NCBI GenBank assembly: GCA_025175895.1 | Contig: CM045992.1 | Location: 93,352,800-93,416,799 of the forward strand | DNA: 64,000 nucleotides | Direction: 5' to 3' | From: Wurfbainia villosa | Lineage: Eukaryota; Streptophyta; Magnoliopsida; Zingiberales; Zingiberaceae | Shown here: in pieces, positions 10,725-21,299 of the stretch | Position numbering within the stretch: the first letter of the stretch is position 1 | Layout: every line of letters begins with the position of its first letter | Translations under genes and position numbers: made by a program | The notes under the pieces: generated by a model | The model's input: the letters and a program-made list of their open reading frames with translations, nothing else | Told to the model about the DNA's origin: nothing | The model's database searches: none

Positions 10725-12144
10725 ATTGGATGAGGGACTCTCACCTGATGGGCCTTCTTGAGAAACAACCTCCTAGGACAGCGTTTGGGGGAAAGTGACT
10801 TGCAGTTATTGGTTGTACGGCCCTGGGCGGGCCATATTGGGTCATTGCCCTCGCCAGGCTGGCCCTCCGGTCTGAAACCGCAATTGTGGGTATGCGGTTC
10901 GGAGACGTTCCAGCTCCTCCTGTAGCTTGAAACATCGGCCACTAGCGTGGTCATACTCCATATGATATTGGCAGAAAAATGGGGCGCGGTGCGTGGTATC
11001 CTCCTATATCCTAAGGGTCGTTGCAATAGACCCTGCTGATCATAGAATTTCATCTCCCGCTCCCTCCAAGTCCTAGCGGGAGGGGGTGCATCAGCAGCCA
11101 TAATCTATAATGGCGGCGCAGGGCGAGCGCCCTATAATAATAACCGAGGCCTAGGAGCCTCCAGTCGAAGGGGTCGCGCATATCCTCGATGGGGGGGGCT
11201 TGAGGGGCGATGGGGCGAGTTCTTTCGGCTGGGGCTGCTGCGACAGCACGTTCAGCTCTCCGCACTTTCAGTCCTTCCTCTTCGCGGATGAATTGTTCTG
11301 CAAGACTTAGCAGCTCCTCGTAGCTGTTAGCAGGCTGTCTCAAAAGGGAACTGAGGAAGGGGCCTTCATTTAGCCCGTGCGGAATAGCAACTCTGAAAGA
11401 TTCTGATCTGGCAGAAGGAATACCCCTAGCTGCAGAGGTGAACCGATGAAGATACCCTCTGAGAGATTCTGAGGGCCCCTGCGTGATATGCAATAAGATA
11501 GAGGCATCATGCTTATACACCTTGCAACTGGCGAACTCCCGGCTGAACATCCCCTGAAAATCAGCGAAACAAGTGATGGATCCCGGGGGCAGAGTATTAA
11601 ACCATTTTTGTGCCGAACCGGTTAAGGTGGTCCGGAAGACTCCGCACTTGAGGGCATCAGTATAACAGTGGAGCGAGGCCGCTCCATCAAACTGTGATAG
11701 ATGCTCTTCGGGATCCGTCGAGCCATCATACTTATCTACCTGGGGATTCCGGAAGTAGGATGGCAGGATCTCAGAGAGGATGTCCATGGTAAAAGGATTG
11801 GGCTCATAAACCTCTGGAGGCCGGGTCGACCGACTTTCACCTTGTTCTACCCGTCGAGTCTGGGTTAAGGGTATAGTATTCTGAGGTGCTCTCCCTCCAA
11901 GTCCTTCTCCAAGCACTACTTCAACATTAATGGCTGCACGAGATGGAGGAGGCATTTCTGGGGGTGGGCCTCGAGAAGAAGGTTCACCGGAATGAGGATG
12001 AAGATATTCGGTCCTTCTTCTTTCTCTAGCGAGGGCCTCAGTAATAGCGTCGTCCACCAGAGCCCTCAATTGTGATGGCAAGATGGTAATGGGGTTTTCC
12101 TCCGCTACGGAGGCAACTGGTTGTTGTATCTCTTCCGGCTGCAT
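10725..12144 (-). pseudogene. Tat gag, broken at the C-terminal end
   Basis: ATG 12144 is the first after the primer site. The capsid region shows the plant gypsy gag pattern: DKYDGSTDPEEHLSQF, GSAQKWFNTLPPGSI, SFADF-like FADFQGMFSREFAS and YEELLSLAEQFIREEE. The 12144 frame ends at 11050. The expected zinc-binding segment (CQYHMEYDHASGRC) appears in another frame near 10960, followed by stops before protease. Gag would form the particle. Confidence 0.85.
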
Positions 12145-12167
12145 CTCGACGTCCAGCTCAAATGTTT

Positions 12168-12185
12168 CCCACAGACGCCGCCAAC
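12168..12185 (-). other. primer binding site of the Tat element
   Basis: On the minus strand GTTGGCGGCGTCTGTGGG directly follows the LTR end GCATCA. A closely similar GGCGCC-GTCTGTGGG site follows the LTR in many plant Tat elements. I do not assign the tRNA. Confidence 0.65.
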
Positions 12186-13325
12186 TGATGCGGCGAGGAA
12201 AATGTGTTTACCCCCTTTCGATGCGACGAAGGGGCGACGAAGGCACGAAGGGAGCTTTGGGGGTTCTCACAGGCCGCAACAGTAAAGAATGAGAAGACGA
12301 AGCAAAGAAACGCAAAACCAACACAGGCAAAGAAAGCTAGAACACGGGATGTAACGTGGTTCGGAATAAGTATTCCTACTCCACGGAGGTGAGCTCTCTC
12401 ACCGGGGACAATGCCCAAGCACTTTCAACTATGAACGTCCTCCTTTCCGGAAAGGAAACTTCCCGAGGCGGAGGATACAACCTCTTACAGTTTAATCTCA
12501 ATACAAGAAAGAGTACACGCGATGTAACCGCGAAGGTCGCTACTCTCCTTCTCCGGCGAGGTAGTGATAGCTCTCCTCCTCCTACGTCTTGGCTTCTCAC
12601 TTGCTGGAATAATGTGGATCCCCTTCTTTATGTCCTCCTCTTCCCTTTTATCCTTCTCCTCTGATCCATCGCTACCTCGCAGGCTATCCCCATCGTACAC
12701 GTGGCCGCCACGTCCACCTAGAGAATAATTCTGTTATAAATACGAGGGGCGAAGACTCCTCGGAATATTATGTGGGGGCCTCTCCTTCTGTTACATAACG
12801 CCTCCTCATCTATATTTCAGAAAACTAGGTTAGCCTGTCCCCCTCAACCATCCACTTTTGGTGAAACTAACTTAGGTCTATAGCTCACGGAGGGTATAGC
12901 CTTTGGGCTCTCCCCCAGCCCGAACCCACTCTCCTTCTTCCCTCACCAAACGACCTCTGGCCTACCTAGGCCGAACCGATTCTCATCCGTCCCGTCTGCC
13001 TCTAGGATTACCTGACTGAATCGATTCTTATCCGTCCCGTCTGCCTCTAGGCTTATCTGACCGAACCGATTCTTATCTGTCCCGTCTGCTTCTAAGCTTA
13101 TCGGACCGAACCGATTTTGGCTTATTTCCCATCAAAGTTCCTCCTCCCGCCTTCGCTTTGCCATGTTGATTACCTTCACTAGCTTTCCCGTGTCAATTAT
13201 TTCAGGCGCTTGTGCCCGAACCGTTCCTCTCTTTTTTCTCCGCTGAACCCGCTAATTGGTTCGGATAACGCCTTGCCTGTGAGCCCTCCTATCTAGTTCA
13301 TAGAGAAGAGGTAACGGCGGTATCA
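12186..13325 (-). repeat. 5' LTR of the Tat element
   Basis: On the minus strand this 1140-base block starts TGATACCGCC and ends GCCGCATCA just before the primer site, giving short inverted ends TGAT...ATCA. It precedes gag by about 40 bases. No second copy is visible in the window. ORFs on either strand inside it show no domain. Confidence 0.75.
12969..13125 (-). repeat. 45-bp tandem repeats in the Tat LTR
   Basis: GATTCTTATCCGTCCCGTCT-type units start at 12978, 13023 and 13068, with a partial copy at 13113, a period of 45 bases. They lie in what would be U3, upstream of the transcription start, so they may be repeated regulatory sites (inference). Confidence 0.75.
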
Positions 13326-13336
13326 ATAAAATTTTA

Positions 13337-13490
13337 AATAGCGATTATGTCTACACATGTTGTATCCTACATGCATTTGATGTGTGTGTTGTAATAAAAT
13401 TAGTTTATTACTTATTTTTATTTCCCCTATGTGCATGTTTACGAAACGTGTTCGAACACACACTCACCGCGGTGCCTAGTAAACACAACA
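13337..13490 (+). repeat. degenerate LTR end related to element E
   Basis: The segment parallels the reverse complement of the left end of E's LTR (41402-41560): TATGTCTACACATGTTGTA, a TGTGTGTTGTAATAAA stretch, CATGTTTACGAAACGTG, then CACCGCGGTGCC and ending ACACAACA. It is an old plus-oriented LTR end with many changes. It abuts the right end of the Tat LTR at 13325. Confidence 0.65.
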
Positions 13491-13496
13491 TGAACC

Positions 13497-13915
13497 ACCA
13501 TCCGAATTTTTTCAAGCACCAAAATCCAACCTAGAAGCCATGCTAGAAAATATTATTAGACAAAGCGAGATGTCTAGCCAATAATTCATAGAGCTTATAC
13601 AACAAAACAAACGGAGGAAGCAACTAAACTACTAGCAACTAATTTTGACGATTGAACTACACCTACTATATTGGAGACTCAATTTGTGTAAGTGGATTAG
13701 GAATATATAGATGACACAATGATGCAAAAAGTGGAGAGGGTAAATCAATTTAAACGCCACATGAAGAGAGACTTGAGGAATATGAAACTGATGCGTTAAT
13801 CGAGGAGAACACTACTTCAATTCAAATACCTCCGAACCTCAAGGATTCAAAAGAGCCTTTCTCAATCATTATTGAAGTCATAACAACCGTGATTGATTTT
13901 TGATCATTTTCAATA
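13497..13915 (+). pseudogene. possible gypsy gag scrap
   Basis: Reading with stops, the plus strand gives APKSNLEAMLENIIRQSEMS, a stretch of FIELIQQN, and further on NLKDSKEPFSII. This is the style of the C-terminal gag of plant Athila-like gypsy elements. Several stops interrupt it. Recognition rests on short motifs only. Confidence 0.35.
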
Positions 13916-16130
13916 GTGATTGATTTTTGTGCGCTATATCCATTCTATCTGACCGTGTGCCACTAGTCTTGATTCAATGGTTTCTTTCTTTTGGTTGGAC
14001 CAAGGGGAAACTCTAATCAAGGCAATGCACCTAAGGCACACAATTGGATTATATCCAAGAGAGAGAGGGACATACCCAGCAGTGAATCCTGATCTCCGAT
14101 CTCCTAAAATAACTTGAGCATTTGTTAACAAGTAAGGGTCGAAGTCTAGAATTTGATCTGTTGGAGTTCTCGTGACAGGTTCCCATTATGAACAAGGTCA
14201 TCTACACACAGATACCTAGAAAGTTTACTTTCCCTTTCGAGGTTTTTACAATTCGTCATAGAGTTTAATGGTTATATTCTTGTCATTTTTGTGATTCTTT
14301 TGGATAATCAGTCCTATGGGCAAAGGCGGTATTCAACAATGCAATCCCTGTAGGATCGATATTTTTATTACTTGACGACAACCGTATGCTTGCGATTTTC
14401 GCCCATCAAGCGTAGAAAATGTAAACAAGGTGTGAGTTTGTCAATTGATATATAGGTTGAATTTTTTAAAAGGCTATGGTACTAATTTTGAAACATTAGC
14501 ACTAATGTATTAATTAGAAAAATTATAATATTATGATGTTGATTTTGAAGATTTAGAATCAATGTGATGTTGTCCCTACCAGAGGGTCAAATGGCTAGTA
14601 TAGACAGTAGAATTGTCTCAAGGAATAAGGGTTAATATATTCTCGAGGACTACAAAGCATTTTAATGTAGCATCGATTTTTCGCTCTACGTCTTGTGCCA
14701 CCGAGGAGGGGTCCTCTCTGCCCATAACAGTAAATTTATCTTGAAAAAGTTAACACGTGTTGATCCACCGTCGGCCTACTTGCGACGATACTCTGATGCT
14801 TAAGTTAGGCCGGACATCAATGAAAGAAAATATATTAAATATAGTAAAAGAAGAGTAAAAGAAGAGAAAGAGAACTTATCTCATGTGTGTTAAAAATATG
14901 CGAGAACCCACGAGAGTATGCTTAGATAAGACCTAAGACATGCATATCAAAGTTCCCACTATTTGTAGCTTGGATTCAAAATCATGGCAGAACATATTCC
15001 ATGAACTTCCTAATCATCATTGACTATTGTATTTCAGAATTAAAGAGAGTTGCATATCACAGTTTGGAAGTAGGCTTCCATCGAGAAGGCTACATTGACA
15101 AAGTATACGAACAATTTTCAAGGAAGATGATCTGAGCTATGCACACAACACTCCACAAAAGGTATGTTAAGAACTACCCATGGAGAACATCTCGTACTTT
15201 TCCCAGTCTAGATCACTTGTGTGATCAATGAAGCTCAAATTCCTAGGCAAAGAGGTCAGAACATGAAGATGATCATCCTAAGTCACAAGACTCAATGTTA
15301 TGCATTAGTCCCAATATGCATCAAGCCTGACCATAGCTGCGGCTCCATGAAGTGTTACAACAACTGTTGATGGTCTCGTTTGATCCTTTGGATAACTCTT
15401 CCCTTTTGACAGAGGCGTAACGAGGAAGCAATGTTGCTTGCATAAGATGGAGAATATGATGAGTATGCTTCCTCAACACATCGATGAGGTGGTGTAGAAG
15501 GCATGAGAAAAGAAAAAAAAAAATCTTCCTGCGAGCCATAGATGCATCTACCGCAAAACAGATCAAATCCCCTAGCGAAGAAAGCAACCCCCTTTCCTCT
15601 GACACTAGCAGTCCTTTTATTCCCTCCAAATGAGCTAGACCTTTGTTTCAATTCATAGGCCAACATTTCCCCATATCACGTTTCAAGGTGCCTGTTCTTC
15701 TGCCATGTTTGTTTTTGATTGTACAAATATATCCTTCACGATTTATCTTCTTTTATCTAGCTATTATCGATGAGGGACGAAGGTGAGCACATCACCTTTT
15801 GTCCCAATGCTGATTTTCAAATATCAATAATACTTTAGGGAAGAAATCAAAACACCAATTCTGATTTTGAAAATGATGTTATATTTTAAAGCTCAACCCT
15901 ATTCTATATCAGAAATTATAAGGCTTTGATGTTGATTTTCAAGATTTAGAATTATTATAATACTGTTTTTCAAATATCAATACTTGGAGAAATCAGATTC
16001 TGTAATATTAATTTTGAAAGTTCAGACTAATTTAAAGCTGAATTTTAAATAGCAACACAACTAATTTTGAAAAAGACATCCAGTTGATCGAGAGACATAC
16101 GACGACGAAGGTAACAGGCTCAAGTAGAGC
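13916..16130. other. unassigned repeat-like sequence
   Basis: No convincing gene. Around 14330-14420 the wording (GCAATCCCTGTAGGATCGAT, ACTTGACGAC) recalls the leader just before the primer site of Athila-like gypsy elements, so part may be the same old element as the gag scrap. The two minus-strand ORFs of about 100 codons at 15321-15666 overlap in different frames and show no motif. Confidence 0.35.
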
Positions 16131-16187
16131 ATGAGTAGTATCCATACCGAACTCTCAAGGGCTTCTCTACCGGACGCCTGCCGCCAA

Positions 16188-16772
16188 TTATGTCAAACTC
16201 CTCGCCCCGCGACTTGCCCGAAGCCTGCTGAAGTAACCCCTGGGGTCATCCTCGAAGAGATCCCGTGGAATGAGCACGCCCGGCCTCCCGGGAGCCTTCA
16301 TCATCTTCCACCGCCATACTCCGACTACGAGAGCCCGGATCAATTTTACGGCCTCCACGACGCAGATTTTCAGGAACACGACTAAAGCCCTAACGAGACA
16401 AACGAGAAGGGCCACGCCAAGGATTAGGACGACGGCCATCGCCAACTGTACCAGGACAAGCAAGGTGCCGCGGCCGGGATGCTCTGGCGGCAGGGCCTCT
16501 TCCAACTTGCCGACCAGGGAAGCGGCGATGTCTACCCAGAGGCGAGGGATCCAGGAGAATTGATCTACGAGGAGGTTGAACAAGTGTAGGATGGGGGCCT
16601 TGAGGCCGGCCATGTCCCCCTTGAAAAAAGAGGATATGCTGTGCAGGAGCTGCTGAAAGAAGTGAAGGATGGAGGCGACGAGGCTGGAGAATAATCCATC
16701 CACTTCGAATCCACCTTCACCTCCATCTCCACCTTCCCAGAGCAGAAGATTCACTTGCTCAATCGGTCTCAT
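16188..16772 (-). CDS. probable host gene: small plant membrane protein of unknown function
   Basis: The open frame runs from 16862, but a TATA-like box at about 16820-16829 leaves room for transcription only downstream of the first Met. I therefore choose Met 16772 (MRPIEQVNLLLWEGG), which gives 194 residues. Features in order: a Gly/Glu-rich start, amphipathic helices (LVASILHFFQQLLHSISSFF), a strongly hydrophobic stretch around residues 100-140 (VLVQLAMAVVLILGVALLVC), then a basic and conserved-looking tail with KMMKAPGRPG, PRDLFEDDPRGYF and LR. I recall similar APGR...PR..FE..P..YF tails in uncharacterised plant proteins, but I cannot name a family. There is no frameshift or stop, unlike nearly every other frame here, and codon use is GC-rich. 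It could still be a gene fragment. Confidence 0.6.
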   Translation of the reverse strand: MRPIEQVNLLLWEGGDGGEGGFEVDGLFSSLVASILHFFQQLLHSISSFFKGDMAGLKAPILHLFNLLVDQFSWIPRLWVDIAASLVGKLEEALPPEHPGRGTLLVLVQLAMAVVLILGVALLVCLVRALVVFLKICVVEAVKLIRALVVGVWRWKMMKAPGRPGVLIPRDLFEDDPRGYFSRLRASRGARSLT

Positions 16773-16819
16773 CTCCTTGGTCTCGTTGTGAGGAAGAAGA
16801 GGATCGGAACAACCCTCCC

Positions 16820-16829
16820 TTTTAATAAT
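16820..16829 (-). promoter_or_regulatory. TATA-like box of the host gene candidate
   Basis: On the minus strand ATTATTAAAA lies about 50 bases upstream of Met 16772, followed by a short leader containing TCTTCTTCCTC. Confidence 0.35.
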
Positions 16830-16862
16830 GAAAAAGGAAGGATGCCGCATGCGTCCCACCAA

Positions 16863-17483
16863 TTGACTGTATTGACCCTAAAACCAAGTCAACAGTTGTT
16901 GTGACTCATAATGGCATGACGGAAAAGTTCATTTTTTAAATAATAAAAATATAGTTTAAGAGCCATTTTGTTTAAAAGAAAAATCAAAAAGGCATATTTT
17001 TTATCATCAAAATGTCATTAGACTAAAATTATTTCAAAATTATGCAACCAATCCACCAAATTGACCAAAATTTTTATATAAAGTATAAATTTTTAGAAAC
17101 AAGAAACAGATTTTTAAAAGATAATAAAAAGTAAAATGATATAAACTTTATAATTTTAGAATTATTATATTTAAATAATGAATATATATTTAAAAGAATT
17201 ATAATAATTTTCCATAGACCCATTACTAATATGTTTTAAAAAAAAAACAAACTAAATTGGTTATCTAAATTATCCATCCCATTGATTAAAATTTATAGTG
17301 AATTTTAAAATCTAGATAGGTAATCATAAATTTTTAAAATTAACAAAATATTCATCTGTAAATTAATAAATTTGACGCCGATAATTTAATAATCAATTGA
17401 TGAATTCAATTATTATATATTAATTTATTGATGATCAATTAACTGTTGATTATAAACTAATTATAATAAATTTAAAAATCGAT

Positions 17484-17485
<2 letters not shown>
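16863..17485. other. AT-rich intergenic sequence
   Basis: Very AT-rich with many A and T runs. I see no ORF, repeat or element end in it. It would hold the upstream region of the minus-strand host gene candidate. Confidence 0.6.

Positions 17486-17534
<49 letters not shown>
17486..17534. repeat. (AT)n microsatellite, 49 bp
   Basis: Uninterrupted AT dinucleotides over 49 bases at the border between AT-rich sequence and the GC-rich block. Confidence 0.98.
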
Positions 17535-17535
<1 letters not shown>

Positions 17536-18090
17536 GAGTTTGATCTCCTGCGTGCCGATTCTCTGTCGTCCATCCGTGGTGAGAATTGCACGATGCACTC
17601 TAACCACTCGCTGATTCTTGCCCGCTGCCATTGCCGTCCGGCCACCTCGCCGGGGCGGTGCATTAGGCGCACCTTCGCCGATCGGGCGGGCTCGGCCCGG
17701 GCCGGATCGCGGCGAGCCGGTAAATCGATCATGATTCGGCCGGATCGCGATCGAATCTCGGTCGCACCCGGTCGGGAAAGGACCGCCCGGCACCGACGAT
17801 CCTTTCCTGAGCGGTTTGCAACCGCGATTCGGCCTAATCGCGGCCGATTTGCGCCGGCTTCCAATCGCAATCCGGCCGAAAGCCGAGCTCGGCCGGACCC
17901 CCGACTAGGTGCGCTTCCAACGCACCCGGTCCGACGACCGGAGGTGGCCGGACGGCGAAGCGGCAGCTGCGACAGCGGCGAGGTGTCAGGCGCGGAGTCA
18001 CTGTGCATTTCACAATCACGGCGCTGATCGAACAGCTGAGAGCGCGTCGCGGACGGATACGTAGGGATCGATCGCGTAGGCGATCAAAAC
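17535..18090. other. GC-rich block of unknown nature
   Basis: An abrupt island of GC-rich sequence full of CGATCG, CCGGCC and CGGCCG. Overlapping ORFs exist on both strands (17472-18094), as expected when stop codons are scarce because of composition. None has a domain I recognise. It may be an old element part or a CpG-rich region. Confidence 0.5.
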
Positions 18091-18188
18091 TCATATATAT
18101 TCAGTAAAATTGTCTACTTTAATTTATTTTATGGGCAAGTTTTTTGCGCAACGCTTAACAGAGAAGTAAAGTCAGATTGAGTGGGTTG
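18091..18188. other. spacer between the GC-rich block and the hAT element
   Basis: About 100 AT-rich bases that return to the composition of the flanking DNA. I see no feature in it before the hAT target duplication. Confidence 0.5.
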
Positions 18189-18196
18189 TCATCAAA
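18189..18196. repeat. left 8-bp target duplication of the hAT element
   Basis: TCATCAAA here is identical to 56712-56719 and directly abuts the hAT end. Eight bases is the target duplication length of hAT transposons. Confidence 0.8.
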
Positions 18197-18639
18197 TAGA
18201 CTTGGCCACGGTCCAAGTCCGTGTCGAAATCGTCGGGTCCGGGTTGACAAAATACCGACCCTTAACCGGCCCGCTCGTGGTCGGTTACGGTCCGGGTTGT
18301 GGAACCGTCGGTTCCAGTCCGGGTCCAGGTCCGGGTCCGATCCGGATCCGGTCCGGGTCCGATCCGGGTCCGGGTTCAGGTCTGATCTGGTTAATCGCCG
18401 TCTTAGTTAAATAAATAAAAAATTAAAATAAAAAAAATGCACAATTAAACTTATAAAAACTCTATCAAATATTTCATTATCTCAATAAAAAATATATTAC
18501 ATCTTGGACTTAAATAAAAAAAACCTATTACAATAAAAAAAATCAAATACATTTCAATTTTCATTATATTCAATCAATTTCAGTCGTATTCGGTATTTCC
18601 TCCCGTCGTCGTAGTTCCGGATGTTCTTTTTGTTTCGTC
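18197..18639 (-). repeat. hAT left terminal region
   Basis: After the terminal TAGACTTGGCC comes a subterminal stretch packed with GGTCCGGGTCC-like repeats (about 18290-18381), then AT-rich sequence up to the start of LTR B at 18640. GC-rich subterminal repeats are typical transposase-binding areas of hAT elements. In the minus direction this is the 3' end of the transposon. Confidence 0.7.
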
Positions 18640-20100
18640 TGTTGGTGCAATCGGCCCAGGTCACGATTGACCAGGACTCGAGTTTTGACTCGAGTGATGT
18701 TTTGATGTTTCGACAAAAACATATGACAATGTAATTGTCATGGGAAAGTCCAAGTCTTGTGTGCTTGGCATGAAAAGTCCAAGTGGAACACTTGGCATTT
18801 GGTAAAGTCCAAGTCTTGAGTACTTGGCATGAAAAATCCAAGTGGGACACTTGGCACATGAAAAGTCCAAGCATGGGTCTTGGCAATGTAAAAGTTCAAT
18901 ATGGATTGGCAAGGGAAAATCCAAGCATGGTCTTGGCATTTGAGAAGTCCAACATGGGTTGGCAAGGGAAAAGTCCAAGCATGGGTCTTGGCAATGTAAA
19001 AGTCCAACATGGGTTGGCAAGGAAAAGTCCAAGCTTGAGTCTTGTCATGAGAAGTCCAAGGGGTTTGATATTGGCTGCATAAAGTCCAAGCGGAAGTCTT
19101 GGCAGCATAAGTCCAATGGTTAGCGGCGTAAAGTCCAAGCAGAGTCTTGGCGGCGTAAGTCCAATGTGCCTTGGCAGTGTAGACACCGTTAGCATGACAT
19201 AGCCGACGGAAGCACCTAGAGGCTAGCACGATGGATGAACAAGTCATGGATGACTTGGAGGGATTCGAGAGGCGTGAGGCTGATGGAGGTGGCTAGAAGG
19301 CTTAGGTCTAGGCTAAGGGTGGTCTAGCAAGTATGGGGGCACCATACTTGGGTTAAAACCTCATTTTTGAGGTTTTCAGTCGACTGACATTATGGCCGGT
19401 TCGACTGCCGTGAGTCGACTTGAGTTCGATCCGGGCCAGAGCTAGAAATGCTCTGGCGATAATCGCTGCTCATTAGCCGATCGGTGTCGACGCTGCCGAT
19501 CGCTAAGGGTCGTAGCCGGTCGCCACCCAATGTCGAGCGAACGCTCAGAGCCGGCCACGCTGGCCGGGGCTCGGGCCGATCGCCAAGAGTCCTGGCTGAA
19601 CTTGTCCGACGTGGATTGAGCCGGGAGGATTTCATTATCAGTTCTTTGGGAGCTTTCTTGAGGCGATTTGAAGGCGATTTGCAGGTGCATTTCAAGGCCC
19701 TTCAACCTCATCCAAGCAACCAACAAGCAAAGCACTCAAACCCTAGTTTTGTAAAGTGTTCTTTACATTTCCTTTGTATTTGCTTGTATTTTTTTCGTTT
19801 ATTGTTGTAAACGTTTGTACGAGGTTTCTCCGCCTCCGACTTGTTGTCGAGAAGGAGTTTATTTATTAGTGAGTGCATTGGCATCGCTAGAGCTCATTAG
19901 ATCTCAATCCGTGGAGTAGGAACCGTTCGGTTCCGAACCACGTTATATCCTTGTGTTCATGATTGTATCTTTTCGTTATTGCTTTTATTATTTCTATTCC
20001 GCTGCGCATAACGAGTTTTGTAGAGACGATCGCGAACGAATTCCATCTACGTACGGTCAAACGCTATTCACCCCCCTCTAGCGGCGTCAAATATCCAACA
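18640..20100 (+). repeat. 5' LTR of element B
   Basis: 1461 bases from TGTTGGTGCAATCGGCCC to ATATCCAACA. Order: start, an array of GTCCAAG/CTTGGC units, a conserved block shared with A and G, a variable GTCGAC/CGATCG zone (19375-19600) with exact CAGTCGACTG at 19377-19386, then the conserved promoter-distal part and the C-rich end at about 20062-20080. The same start returns at 41350. Confidence 0.93.
18738..19170 (+). repeat. U3 array of GTCCAAG...CTTGGC units in LTR B
   Basis: About a dozen units of roughly 25-40 bases in which AAGTCCAAG is followed a few bases later by CTTGGCA. CCAAG and CTTGG are complementary, so each unit can fold into a small hairpin. Similar arrays occur in LTRs F, G and H. 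Confidence 0.85.
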
Positions 20101-20102
20101 AG

Positions 20103-20114
20103 TGGTATCAGAGC
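20103..20114 (+). other. primer binding site of element B
   Basis: TGGTATCAGAGC two bases after the LTR end, matching initiator methionine tRNA. Confidence 0.93.
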
Positions 20115-20173
20115 CCGGGGCTCTTCTACGGACTAACCGCCGGAAGCTAAGACAAAGAGGCTAGAGGGTAAAG

Positions 20174-21299
20174 ATGGAAGAACCATTGGGATGGAACATC
20201 AACACCCCAATTCCCTATTCCTTCTATGGACGAGAAGGTTTCAATTCTTTGAAGACGAGAATTGAAGATTTTTTGATGATGAGAGACCTTGAGGAGTGGT
20301 CCGCGTTGATGGAAGGATTTGAATATCCTAAGGGACCAAAGTGAGGGTTTCTCAAGAAGAAGAAGTGGAGTGAAGATCAACTCCAAGCCTTCGAGAAAAA
20401 CAAGAAGGTAATCAAATTCATTTTTGATTTAATTCCTAATGACCTCTTATGTAGTCTAGGTGACTATGTGGATGTCAAGGAGCTATGGAGCGACTTAGCC
20501 AAGCTCCATGAAAACCCTCAACTGGTCCAAGAAGAAGAAGAAGATGTAGAATGCTCATCGGTTCAATCGGAAGAGGCCGAAGAAGCAAGTTCCTCCTCAC
20601 AAGCAAGTGAGGATTCGGAAGTTGAAGAAGAGTCAACATCCGGGTCAAGAGGAGAGTGTGAAGAATTGGAGGTTGAGAGGCCATCAATCTCCAAGGAGAA
20701 GGTAGAAGTGGAAGAAGCATCCACCTCAAGGATTAAGGGGGAGGAGATAACTTCCACACCGGAACATCAAGAAGAAGTTTCGACATCCGCTCAAGATGAA
20801 GAAGCCCAAAGTCCAATTCCGGTCTCTATTAACCTAGGTAACTCAAACATATGTGTTAATAATAAAATGCATATAATATGTTTTGAGTGTAGGGAAACCG
20901 AGCACTATAAAAGCAAGTGCCCAAAGAAGAATAGGAAAGCTCCACCGGCTCCAAAGGTCAAGGATGCCGGTCCCTCAATGCAAAAGAGCAAAGAACAAGT
21001 AATTTGCTTCAAGTGCCGACAACCGGGACATTTCCAGAGTCAATGCAAGAAGGGGGACAAGAAGACTCAAAATGGAGCATCATATGTAGGGGGAGCTAAG
21101 GCAAACCCTAGGGTAGCTTCTAATTTTGCTCCTTCTTCAATTTACAAGCAAAAGCATGCTAGGGATTTCAATTCACTTGCAATTTATGAAAATCATGCTA
21201 ATAGGAACAAATACTTTTGCTTAGGAGCTAAGAATGTCTACTTAGATAATAGGGAGAAATTTGGGACTAATGTCCCTAAAAACAATTTACCTAAGGACA
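20174..21299 (+). pseudogene. element B gag, 5' part, interrupted by element C
   Basis: ATG 20174 opens a copia gag (MEEPLGWNINTPIPYSFYGR) with the N-terminal retrotransposon gag region (residues 1-120), a long Glu/Ser-rich linker, and two CCHC zinc knuckles, CFECRETEHYKSKC and CFKCRQPGHFQSQC. One TGA breaks the frame at 20342-20344, and CGA to TGA is the simplest cause. At 21299 the frame runs into element C. After removing C and one GGACA copy it continues in frame at 38764. Gag would bind RNA and form particles. Confidence 0.85.
21295..21299. repeat. target duplication of element C, left copy (GGACA)
   Basis: GGACA directly before LTR C is repeated at 38759-38763 directly after its 3' LTR. 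Removing C restores the gag frame of B. Confidence 0.93.

Larger units (their letters stand above)
1476..13325 (-). mobile_element. Ty3/gypsy element, Tat lineage, decayed
   Basis: Read on the minus strand the order is LTR (13325-12186), primer site, gag, protease, reverse transcriptase, RNase H, a second RNase H, integrase, then a long 3' region with a minisatellite and plus-strand ORFs. A second RNase H domain between the first and integrase is the hallmark of the Tat lineage. Antisense ORFs downstream of integrase and tandem repeats in the 3' region are also known for Tat elements such as Grande, Retand and Ogre. I could not find the matching 3' LTR at the low-coordinate end, so that boundary is approximate and the LTR is probably lost or cut. 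Many stops and frameshifts make it non-functional. Confidence 0.85.

Noticed and set aside
12083..12700. Several ORFs on both strands around the start of gag and in the Tat LTR
   Set aside because: They lie inside the LTR or overlap its border, in frames without domains.
15321..15666. Two minus-strand ORFs of about 100 codons
   Set aside because: Overlap in different frames, no motif, no element context.
17472..18094. ORFs of 86-178 codons on both strands in the GC-rich block
   Set aside because: Opposite-strand frames open together because stops are rare in GC-rich DNA. Arg/Pro-rich products without domains.
18554..19247. ORFs rich in WTFP and LGLS repeats in LTR B
   Set aside because: They are translations of the GTCCAAG/CTTGGC array. 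Similar frames occur in LTRs F (54185-54534), G (58504-58725) and H (59793-60485).
20475..20757. Leu/Pro-rich and Ser-rich minus-strand ORFs
   Set aside because: Shadows of the Glu/Ser-rich linker of element B gag.
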